Assembly (NCBI GenBank): GCA_002344075.1
Contig: DDTM01000019.1
Location: 1-32,269, forward strand
DNA from: Bacteroidetes bacterium UBA2364
GTDB taxonomy: Bacteria > Bacteroidota > Rhodothermia > Rhodothermales > UBA2364
Direction: 5' to 3'
Length of the DNA: 32,269 bases
The position numbers and the translations under genes were made by a program. The notes below the pieces were generated by a model, which saw only the letters and a program-made list of their open reading frames with translations, made no database searches and had not been told where the DNA came from. Within the stretch, counting starts at the first letter, position 1, and the number at the start of each line of letters is the position of its first letter. Positions 16,162-23,423 of the stretch are shown one piece after another.

Positions 16162-16568
16162 TCCGGCGATTGCCTTTCTTACTGCTCACCCTATGGGGAA
16201 TGTCTTGCTCGTTTCACCCACGCCCCGGTCAAACGATTACGGTACGCGGTTGGTATAACAGCAAAATGTTTAGTTATTTCATCCCTGCATCATTTCCGGA
16301 AGAACGTTGGTCTTTAGCCGGAGATGGAGGATTTGTAATGGCACGGAGCCGAGTGTTTACTGCTTCCAAAGACTCACTGAAGCACCTATACGAAACCAAC
16401 CGCGAAGATATTCTGGAGGTTTCTGGGATGTGGATGGAGGTGATTATTCGTGGTACATTATCTCAAAAAGGACAGTTTTGTAAACATGTTGATTGCCAAT
16501 TCCAATTGGATTTAGAGGACGTAAGAATGGTCCGGCCAGCCCATCGGAATCCGGAAAAACAACCCTAA
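16152..16568 (+). CDS. Small lipoprotein-like protein, second of the paralogous pair
   Basis: A 138-residue protein with a clear hydrophobic N-terminus (LPFLLLTLWGMSC) and Cys 19 as a candidate lipid anchor; the residue at -3 is unusual for a lipobox. It shares the SYFIPxxFPxERW block and the C-terminal strands of the preceding protein. Two further cysteines (FCKHVDC) could form a disulfide and are absent from its neighbour. It overlaps the upstream gene by ten bases and ends 13 bp before trpD. Function unknown; nothing suggests a role in tryptophan synthesis. Confidence 0.62.
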   Translation: MAIVRRLPFLLLTLWGMSCSFHPRPGQTITVRGWYNSKMFSYFIPASFPEERWSLAGDGGFVMARSRVFTASKDSLKHLYETNREDILEVSGMWMEVIIRGTLSQKGQFCKHVDCQFQLDLEDVRMVRPAHRNPEKQP

Positions 16569-16581
16569 GACCTAATTTGAT

Positions 16582-17604
16582 ATGAAACCTTTTATCATGG
16601 CCATTTCCGAGGGTCAAGCCCTGAGCCGACGCGAGGCAGAGGATGCCATGCACTTGTTGATGCGTGGTGAATCCACCGAAGTAGAAACGGCTGCTTTTTT
16701 ATTGGGGCTCCGAGGTAGGGGTGAAACCATCGAAGAATTGACAGGCTTTACCCATGTGATGCGCGAATATGCGGTACCCGTGCGGGTAAATGATCCGAAT
16801 GCGATAGACGTTTGTGGTACGGGCGGCGACCGGAGCGGCACGTTTAATGTCTCTACGACGGTTGCGTTTGTTTGCGCAGGTGCTGGTGTAACCGTAGCCA
16901 AACACGGCAATCGGTCGGTTTCCTCGCAGTCTGGCTCGGCGGATGTACTGGAGGCACTGGGCGTGAAATCCGAGTTGGGCAAAGAGGCTGTCGAATTTTG
17001 TTTAGACGAAGTAGGGATTGCGTTTATCTTTGCACCTTTATTCCATCCCGCTCTACGACATGTAATGCCTGTGCGTAGAGCATTGGGCGTTCGAACCTTT
17101 TTCAACATCTTAGGGCCTCTTTGTAATCCGGCAGGGGTAAAGCGGCAATTGGTAGGGGCATTCAGCAAAAAAGTAGCCCATACCATGACCGAAATCTTAG
17201 CGAGGTTGGGAAGTGAAAACGTGATAGCCGTCCATGCACACGATGGCTTGGACGAGTTTTCGACCTCAACGGCAACAGATGTTTTTGGGTACACGGCCAG
17301 ACAAAACCTATGGCATAAAACCATTGCCCCAGAGCAATTTGGTCTTCAACGGGTGGATCCTGTGCAACTGAAAGGTGGCGATGCAAACGAAAATGCCCGG
17401 ATACTACAAGCGGTTTTATCTGGCGAAAAAGGACCACATCGCGAAATTGTGTTATTAAATGCGGCATATGCACTCTTTACTTCCGGAAAAGTTGGCGATC
17501 TAGAACAGGCCTTTACCGCAGCGGAAACCAGTATAGACAGCGGGGCTGCACAAGCTAAGTTGAACGCCCTCATCCGCGCCTCCCATCTCGTTAACCATAG
17601 CTGA
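16582..17604 (+). CDS. trpD: Anthranilate phosphoribosyltransferase
   Basis: A 340-residue enzyme transferring the phosphoribosyl group of PRPP to anthranilate, the second step of tryptophan synthesis. The PRPP loop GTGGD is at 79-83, followed by FNVSTTVAFV. KHGNR is at 107-111, GSADVLEALG follows, and FNILGPLCNPA is near 168-178. The late HAHDGLDEFS block is also typical. Length is normal. It follows the lipoprotein pair by 13 bp and precedes trpC by 4 bp. Confidence 0.96.
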   Translation: MKPFIMAISEGQALSRREAEDAMHLLMRGESTEVETAAFLLGLRGRGETIEELTGFTHVMREYAVPVRVNDPNAIDVCGTGGDRSGTFNVSTTVAFVCAGAGVTVAKHGNRSVSSQSGSADVLEALGVKSELGKEAVEFCLDEVGIAFIFAPLFHPALRHVMPVRRALGVRTFFNILGPLCNPAGVKRQLVGAFSKKVAHTMTEILARLGSENVIAVHAHDGLDEFSTSTATDVFGYTARQNLWHKTIAPEQFGLQRVDPVQLKGGDANENARILQAVLSGEKGPHREIVLLNAAYALFTSGKVGDLEQAFTAAETSIDSGAAQAKLNALIRASHLVNHS

Positions 17605-17608
17605 TTTC

Positions 17609-18418
17609 ATGAGTATCCTAAACCGCATTATTGAAGATACCCGTCTATTGGTAGACGAACGGAAGCAACGGACTCCGGTGGATGATTTAGAACGAAGTTC
17701 ACACTTTAGAGCACCTACCCTCTCTTTGGCACATGCTTTGCGAAAACCCCGCCTTACGGTGATCGCCGAAATAAAAAAAGCCTCGCCTTCCAAAGGGTTG
17801 ATTCGCGCCGAGTTCCCGATTCAAGCGCTGGCATTGTCCTATAAACATGGGGGAGCACACGCTATATCGGTACTGACGGAGCCAAAATATTTCCTCGGTT
17901 CGCCTGAATACCTGAAGCAAGTACGCCGGATGGTGGATTTACCTCTCCTCCGTAAAGACTTTATGGTAGATCCGTATCAGGTCTATGAAGCACGCGCTTG
18001 GGGGGCGGATGCCATTTTACTGATTGCTGCCGTGTTAGACAAGGCTTTGCTTTTTGACTTGCATCAGTTAGCGGACGAATTGGGCCTTTCTTGCTTGGTA
18101 GAAGTACATGATCCTTCCGAATTGAGTAAATTGGATTTAGATCAAGTGAAAGTAATAGGCGTAAACAACCGAAATTTACACGATTTTTCAGTGGACTTAG
18201 ATCAAAGCCTGCGGGTTTTTACTCAAGTACCTGCCTCAATTGTTCGTGTAGCGGAAAGCGGCCTCCGAACCCCTCAAGACTTGGCTTATTTGCGCCAAAA
18301 CGAAATAGATGCGGTACTGATTGGCGAAACCTTTATGAGAGCAACCCGGCCGGGTGACGCCCTCTATAAGCTCTTGCAAGACACCCAAACCCTGCTCGAA
18401 TCCACAACCCTTGCCTAA
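17609..18418 (+). CDS. trpC: Indole-3-glycerol phosphate synthase
   Basis: A 269-residue TIM barrel closing the ring of CdRP to give indole-3-glycerol phosphate. Active-site blocks are all present: VIAEIKKASPSKG (51-63) with the catalytic Glu/Lys, LLRKDFMVD, GADAILLIAAVL, LVEVHDPSEL, VIGVNNRNL and RVAESGL. The protein is not fused to TrpF, which is encoded separately 6 bp downstream. The start ATG at 17609 is 4 bp after trpD. Confidence 0.96.
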   Translation: MSILNRIIEDTRLLVDERKQRTPVDDLERSSHFRAPTLSLAHALRKPRLTVIAEIKKASPSKGLIRAEFPIQALALSYKHGGAHAISVLTEPKYFLGSPEYLKQVRRMVDLPLLRKDFMVDPYQVYEARAWGADAILLIAAVLDKALLFDLHQLADELGLSCLVEVHDPSELSKLDLDQVKVIGVNNRNLHDFSVDLDQSLRVFTQVPASIVRVAESGLRTPQDLAYLRQNEIDAVLIGETFMRATRPGDALYKLLQDTQTLLESTTLA

Positions 18419-18424
18419 AAAAAC

Positions 18425-19054
18425 ATGAAACTTAAAATCTGTGGTCTTACCAATTTGCCCGATGCCCGCTATTGTGCTGCGGCTGGAGCAGATTTTCTGG
18501 GCTTTATACGCCATCCTCAAAGCCCACGATTTGTGCCGGAGGCCGATGCCAAAGAAATCATTGATTGGATAAGCGGCCCAGAAACCGTAGGAGTTTATGT
18601 AAACACCGCTTCCGAAACTATCAATCGAGAAGTGGAGAAAATCGGTTTTACCTATGTCCAGCTTAGCGGCGACGAAACGCCAGAAGACTGCGCCCAAATC
18701 CAACGCCCCGTTATAAAGGGCTTTCGCGTATCAGATGAAGAGACGGCACAAAGCCTTAGAAGAAAAATGGAACCATATAGGGCGCAAGTAGCTTTCTTCT
18801 TGTTGGATACACATCGTGCGGGGGAATTTGGCGGTACTGGCGCGGTATTTAATTGGGAGATTGCCCGCGAACTGGCAGCAAATTTCCAGCTCTTCTTGGC
18901 GGGTGGGCTTTCCTACGAAAACGCAAAGTACGCCGCAGATACCGTCAGACCTTTTGGCTTGGACCTTTCTTCTCACCTCGAAGAAAAGCCCGGAATCAAG
19001 GACTTTGACAAGGTGGATGCATTTTTCAATGTATGGGCTTCTATGCAAGACTAA
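18425..19054 (+). CDS. trpF: Phosphoribosylanthranilate isomerase
   Basis: A 209-residue TIM barrel catalysing the Amadori rearrangement of phosphoribosylanthranilate. The general base C6 is in KLKICGLTN and the general acid D128 in FFLLDTH. Phosphate-binding features follow: GGTGAVFNW, LAGGLSYEN and GLDLSSHLEEKPGIKD, where the family normally reads SSG-hE. The protein is somewhat divergent but all catalytic residues remain. It is the last gene of the operon; trpE, trpB and trpA are not found in the window. Confidence 0.92.
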   Translation: MKLKICGLTNLPDARYCAAAGADFLGFIRHPQSPRFVPEADAKEIIDWISGPETVGVYVNTASETINREVEKIGFTYVQLSGDETPEDCAQIQRPVIKGFRVSDEETAQSLRRKMEPYRAQVAFFLLDTHRAGEFGGTGAVFNWEIARELAANFQLFLAGGLSYENAKYAADTVRPFGLDLSSHLEEKPGIKDFDKVDAFFNVWASMQD

Positions 19055-19104
19055 GGACGGTAGTCGGATTCTTTGAATGGGCACTGCACATAAAAAATCG
19101 TGGT

Positions 19105-19132
19105 AAGGCAAGCATGAGAAGCAATTTGCCTT
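19105..19132. repeat. Hairpin-forming inverted repeat after trpF
   Basis: Arms aaggcaa (19105-19111) and ttgcctt (19126-19132) pair perfectly around a 14-base loop, 50 bp after the trpF stop. No T-run follows, so it could be a weak terminator or a 3'-end stabilising hairpin for the trp mRNA. Confidence 0.4.
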
Positions 19133-19193
19133 TGGGGCTACATCTCGCTTTTAGTACCTAATTATTCCAATGGATAAAGCCTTAAAAAAATCA

Positions 19194-19778
19194 CTACCTA
19201 AGCCACATCGGATCCCACCAAAGGGGCCGTTCAATCCAAATTAAAAACGCAAGTACCACCACCATCATGGCTACTGGTCGCCAACGGGTATCCTCTTTTT
19301 TACGATAGAATCGAAACAAGAACGCACTGGCCGCGATCAGGAGCAGGGCTTCGGCGGGTGTCCGTACAAGCCGCAATGCCAGATAATTGGCCACAATTTG
19401 CCCGCAAAGCAACCAGATAAACGAACCTACCATCGGAAGAACTCCAAAAGGCGACTTAATGAGTGCTCCGCCATGCCACTTCTTTGGAAACAAATCGAAA
19501 CACATATGGATTGCATATCCGGGGAAGAAGCCCAATGCAAAAAAACGTAACAGCCGCGACCAGTCTTCAGCATTTAGTTTAGCATCTTCAAAATACGGAT
19601 CGGCAATACTATACCCCGAAACCAACAACCACCAAACAGTTATCGGTAGAATCATGCCATGAGTCCAAAAAGAACGATGGTCTAATAAGGGTAACTTGTG
19701 GTCCCAGTCAGCCATGTGTAAACCAATCGAAACGCCGACAAAAAGAGTCAGGAGATTGGGAATCCACTCTTGAATCAT
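19194..19778 (-). CDS. YdjM-like membrane protein (predicted membrane-bound metal-dependent hydrolase, PF04307-like)
   Basis: A 194-residue integral membrane protein with about five hydrophobic segments. The N-terminal half carries a cluster of possible metal ligands: H21, D24, D26 and H27 (HMADWDHK), then H34-R35 and H40 (DHRSFWTHG), and later H-x-x-x-D in AIHMCFDLFPKKW. This arrangement resembles the HRxxTHS signature of the YdjM/PF04307 group, whose activity is largely predicted. It converges with trpF (140-bp gap) and diverges from the phospholipase-like gene. No clear functional link to either neighbour. Confidence 0.55.
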   Translation of the reverse strand: MIQEWIPNLLTLFVGVSIGLHMADWDHKLPLLDHRSFWTHGMILPITVWWLLVSGYSIADPYFEDAKLNAEDWSRLLRFFALGFFPGYAIHMCFDLFPKKWHGGALIKSPFGVLPMVGSFIWLLCGQIVANYLALRLVRTPAEALLLIAASAFLFRFYRKKEDTRWRPVAMMVVVLAFLIWIERPLWWDPMWLR

Positions 19779-19999
19779 ATTTTTTACATATGTTAAATGA
19801 ATGTGTAATATAATTTATTCTAAAAACCGATACAAGTTTTTTTGAGCGTCAGGCATAAAAATCCACACTTAAAACCAATAACAAGGTGCCTTATCGCATA
19901 TCCTACGAAACCAATTCGGTGTTTTGATGCAAGAACGGCATACAATATGGTTCTTTAATAGAGTATCTTATGAAGTTTCACCATCTGTAACCAATACAC

Positions 20000-21541
20000 A
20001 TGAAGAAAACCCTTACAGGATTGTTTTTTTGGATGACCTGTACCATGCCCAGCATGGGTCAAGGTCAATTCAACTGCCCTGCCGAATCTCCTGTTCGCAG
20101 AGACGACTCGGCCTTATACCAGATTGTGGCTGGGCCGCACCAAATCCGACTGGTGGATGAAGGGGCCTTGGCCATGCAACTGCGTTTAGATATGATCGAG
20201 CGGGCACAGTGTTTTATTTTATTGGAATATATTATTTATTATACGGACGAAGCGGGGCGAATGGTGGCACAGGCCTTAATTGCGAAAAAGCGTAAATCCC
20301 CCCATGTGCGGATCCGTTTGTTGTTAGACTCACCGCCACCAGTATGGGTGATGCTGGATGATTACCATGTCTCTGAATTGATCAAAAATGGGATAGAAGT
20401 CAGGTATTACAATCCAGGCTGGAACCTCCGAAATGTCACCCACCGGAATCATCGTAAATTGTTTATGACCGAGCAAGAAGCGATTACAGGTGGGCGCAAT
20501 ATCGGGAACCACTATTTTGATCTGAGCGATGCGTTTAATTTTGACGACCGCGAACTATGGATCAAAGGCCCCGGTTTAGGTGCGTTGGCGGAAGTTTTCG
20601 AGATGTACTGGCAAAGTAACCGAGTCAAAATACCCAGATGGCCACTTCCTCCTAATCCACATACCCTGAGTCGCGAACCATTGATTCCAGACTCAACCGA
20701 CGAAACAGGGCTTTTCTGGCCTCCTACGGATGCTGGAATGACCGACAAGAGTCGTTTTCTGGCATTACAGGCGGTGTATGCGGAGAAGAAAAAGTACGCA
20801 CATCACTTTATTACACCCGATGAGCGCGATCGGTATTTACGCAGTCGTATCCTCGAGATCGCCACCTTACAAAATGCGCTCCAACCTGTTTTTGTTGTAG
20901 ATACGCTGTCTTTTATTTCTGATCATCCAGACTTTCATCATCCTAATGCCAATGTTACGGGCTTGGCCGCATATCCTTTTATGCGCACCGCACGCGATAG
21001 CGTTTGGTTGGAGAATGGTTATTTTATTCCACAAAAAGCAGAGAAGCGCATGATCCGGGAATGGATGAAGCAGGGAGTGAAGGTCAGGTTATTGACCAAT
21101 AGCCGGGCTTCTACCAATGAGTTTGCACCAAACACCCTTACTCAATGGCGGGCCAAAGAGTTGGGTCGTGATGGAATGGGCGTTTGGCTCTATTATGGTA
21201 AGATCCCAACGAACCAACTGCCTGATTCCACTTTTTCGCAACATGCTGTTTGGACTACCCACGCCAAAACGATATTGGTGGATAATCGGGATGTCTGGAT
21301 AGGAACGATGAATTTCGACCCACGTTCTGTACGTCGTCTAAATGCCGAAATGGCTATTATTGTTCATAATAACCCAATCTTTGCACAGCATGTAAGCAAG
21401 CACCTTTACGAGCGCTTGACCCAGTCCCAACCCATGAATATGAGCGGTCCCGATGCCCGTGAGCGGCTTAGGTCTGCAAAACAATGGTTCAAAGTATTGT
21501 TTTTGCATTTTGGGGTAGCCGTCGCCGAAAGTCAATTTTGA
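20000..21541 (+). CDS. Exported phospholipase D / cardiolipin synthase-like protein
   Basis: A 513-residue protein with two PLD domains. The second HKD motif is perfect (H421-x-K423-x4-D428, followed by GTMNFDPRS). The first reads H151-x-K153-x4-E158, followed by GGRNIGNHYF, so its Asp is replaced by Glu. Cardiolipin synthases use such paired motifs to transfer phosphatidyl groups. Unlike typical bacterial Cls, which have N-terminal membrane helices, this one starts with a signal-peptide-like segment (MKKTLTGLFFWMTCTMPSMG, then QGQ). It is therefore probably periplasmic. The 221-bp upstream gap is AT-rich with no box I can name. Confidence 0.82.
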   Translation: MKKTLTGLFFWMTCTMPSMGQGQFNCPAESPVRRDDSALYQIVAGPHQIRLVDEGALAMQLRLDMIERAQCFILLEYIIYYTDEAGRMVAQALIAKKRKSPHVRIRLLLDSPPPVWVMLDDYHVSELIKNGIEVRYYNPGWNLRNVTHRNHRKLFMTEQEAITGGRNIGNHYFDLSDAFNFDDRELWIKGPGLGALAEVFEMYWQSNRVKIPRWPLPPNPHTLSREPLIPDSTDETGLFWPPTDAGMTDKSRFLALQAVYAEKKKYAHHFITPDERDRYLRSRILEIATLQNALQPVFVVDTLSFISDHPDFHHPNANVTGLAAYPFMRTARDSVWLENGYFIPQKAEKRMIREWMKQGVKVRLLTNSRASTNEFAPNTLTQWRAKELGRDGMGVWLYYGKIPTNQLPDSTFSQHAVWTTHAKTILVDNRDVWIGTMNFDPRSVRRLNAEMAIIVHNNPIFAQHVSKHLYERLTQSQPMNMSGPDARERLRSAKQWFKVLFLHFGVAVAESQF

Positions 21542-21563
21542 CCAATACATTGGTTGGATTTTT
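21541..21563 (+). terminator. Possible weak terminator after the phospholipase-like gene
   Basis: A five-pair stem (accaa with ttggt, 21541-21554) with a four-base loop is followed by tgga and five T. The stem is short and overlaps the stop codon, so support is modest. Confidence 0.35.
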
Positions 21564-21690
21564 GTGCTGAAAAGTATCTGAAAAGCCCAGAATACAGGTT
21601 GCGCCTCTCGTTTGGGACATGCGGCTGAGAACGTGTTACCCACTCTCAACAAAAGACACTCTTATTTGGTCGGAACAACATTTGGTGGCA

Positions 21691-23232
21691 TTAGCCTTGC
21701 CAACGACTACGATCTAAGGATCGGTATTGGATAGCCTCGGCCACGTGTTCTGCCTGAATACCCAGGCTTGCAGAAAGATCCGCGAGGGTGCGTGCCACTT
21801 TCAATACCCGATCATAGCCCCGTGCAGAAAGTCCCAGTTTTTGGATGGCCATTTTAATCAGTTGCGTTCCAGTGGCGTCTAACTCGGCGTGTTTGCGAAC
21901 AAGGCGGGCACCCATTTGGGCATTACAATAAACCCCCGCTTCTCCCCGAAATCGTTCTTGTTGGATGGCGCGTGCGGCTTCCACCCTTTCCCGAATGGTG
22001 GCACTGCTTTCGGAGGCGGTACGGCTGTTTAATTCATCAAACGGAACCGGAGACACTTCAATATGTAGGTCTATGCGATCCATCAGGGGGCCAGAAATTT
22101 TAGCGAGATAGCGTTGCACTTGGTGGGGTGAGCAGGTACATTCCCGCTTGGGATTGTTCAGATGACCACACGGACAAGGATTCATGCTGGCAATGAGCAT
22201 AAACCGCGCCGGATAATCTACGGCATACCGCGCCCGGCTGATCGTAATATGCCCGTCTTCCAGCGGTTGCCGCAAGACCTCTAAGACTTGTCGGTTGAAC
22301 TCCGGGAGTTCATCCAAAAATAGAAGTCCATTGTGGGCCAGCGAGATTTCACCCGGCAAAGGATTGGAGCCGCCGCCACAAAGTCCGGCATCGGAGATCG
22401 TATGATGGGGTGCACGGAAGGGGCGGGTGGCAATCAAACCGTATTTGGAGCGGAGTTTCCCTCCTACAGAGTGGATTTTCGTGGTTTCCAATGCCTCATC
22501 CGGGGTCAGTGGCGGCAAAATGGTTGGGATGCGTTGAGCAAGCATGGTTTTTCCTGCACCCGGAGGCCCAACCATCAGTGCATTGTGGCCTCCGGCAGCT
22601 GCTACTTCGAGGGCACGTTTTACGTTTTCCTGTCCTCGGACGTCGGACATATCCACCGTATAGACTTGGGCTTCCTCGAAAAGCGCGCTCAAATCCCGCT
22701 CGAAAACCGGAATTTCCTCGCGTCCAGTAAGATGTTGAAATGCCTGGCGGATGTGTTGTACCGGAAAGACCCTGATGCCCTCTACCACAGAGGCTTCTGC
22801 GGCATTTTCAGCTGGTAAGAGCAGGTTCGTTCGGCCTTCTTTACGGGCTTGAATGGCAATAGGCAGTACTCCTTTCACAGGTCGCAGTGCGCCATCCAGC
22901 GCCAGTTCGCCCAAAATACAACAGGTATCCAATTGTGCCTGTGGGATGAGGGCATCGTGTGCCGCAAGCAAGCCCAAGGCAATCGGAAGGTCGTAGGCTG
23001 CACCTTCTTTTCGGACATCTGCTGGTGCTAAGTTGATGGTAATAGCGCCATGTGGTGTTTCGAGTCCTGCATTTTTTAAAGCAGCCCAGATGCGGTCGCG
23101 GCTTTCACGGACTGCTCCGTCTGGCAGCCCAACAACCGTGTATCGGGGAAGTCCGTTGGCGATATTGGTCTCAATCTCAATGGGAAAGGCAGAGATGCCC
23201 TGTACAGCACTGCTCCAAACGTGGGAAAGCAT
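21691..23232 (-). CDS. comM: YifB/ComM family Mg-chelatase-like AAA+ ATPase
   Basis: A 513-residue protein of the ComM group, a hexameric helicase promoting branch migration during natural transformation in several bacteria. The N-terminal lon-like/ChlI domain (NGLPRYTVVGLPDGAVRESRDRI near 26-48) is followed by Walker A GPPGAGKT at 222-229, Walker B GLLFLDELPEF, and the cysteine-rich NPCPCGHLNNPKRECTCS block. A C-terminal Mg-chelatase domain ends with LSARGYDRVLKVARTLADL. All motifs are intact. Two inverted repeats lie just upstream (23246-23330). Confidence 0.93.
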   Translation of the reverse strand: MLSHVWSSAVQGISAFPIEIETNIANGLPRYTVVGLPDGAVRESRDRIWAALKNAGLETPHGAITINLAPADVRKEGAAYDLPIALGLLAAHDALIPQAQLDTCCILGELALDGALRPVKGVLPIAIQARKEGRTNLLLPAENAAEASVVEGIRVFPVQHIRQAFQHLTGREEIPVFERDLSALFEEAQVYTVDMSDVRGQENVKRALEVAAAGGHNALMVGPPGAGKTMLAQRIPTILPPLTPDEALETTKIHSVGGKLRSKYGLIATRPFRAPHHTISDAGLCGGGSNPLPGEISLAHNGLLFLDELPEFNRQVLEVLRQPLEDGHITISRARYAVDYPARFMLIASMNPCPCGHLNNPKRECTCSPHQVQRYLAKISGPLMDRIDLHIEVSPVPFDELNSRTASESSATIRERVEAARAIQQERFRGEAGVYCNAQMGARLVRKHAELDATGTQLIKMAIQKLGLSARGYDRVLKVARTLADLSASLGIQAEHVAEAIQYRSLDRSRWQG

Positions 23233-23245
23233 GGGTTTCAGGATT

Positions 23246-23277
23246 GGGTGTCTGGTAAAATTTTCGGTTAGACACCC
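23246..23277. repeat. Inverted repeat immediately upstream of comM
   Basis: Eight-base perfect arms, gggtgtct (23246-23253) and agacaccc (23270-23277), are separated by 16 bases and end 13 bp before the comM start. Possible 5'-UTR hairpin or operator. No T-run follows. Confidence 0.5.
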
Positions 23278-23312
23278 GATCGAGGCGTTTCATAACCTGA
23301 GCGGCAAGCCAT

Positions 23313-23330
23313 CGTGTAAAAAGATACACG
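23313..23330. repeat. Short perfect hairpin in the comM upstream region
   Basis: Six-base arms cgtgta and tacacg enclose six A/G bases (23313-23330). It lies between the stop of the beta-helix gene and the start of comM, so it may belong to the 3' end of the former transcript or the control region of the latter. Confidence 0.35.
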
Positions 23331-23423
23331 TGTCAAATTGTCCTATCCCCCTCATGCTCCTACATTTTTCGACGACTGTACCTAAAAAACCTTTGCAGCC
23401 CATGTTAATTGTCCCTTACTCTA

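Noticed and set aside
16614..17324. 236-codon minus-strand open frame opposite trpD
   Set aside because: trpD is complete and diagnostic; the antisense frame is Ser/Pro/Thr-rich shadow coding.
19924..20160. 78-codon plus-strand open frame overlapping the phospholipase-like start
   Set aside because: It overlaps the better-supported gene in another frame and shows no domain or signal.
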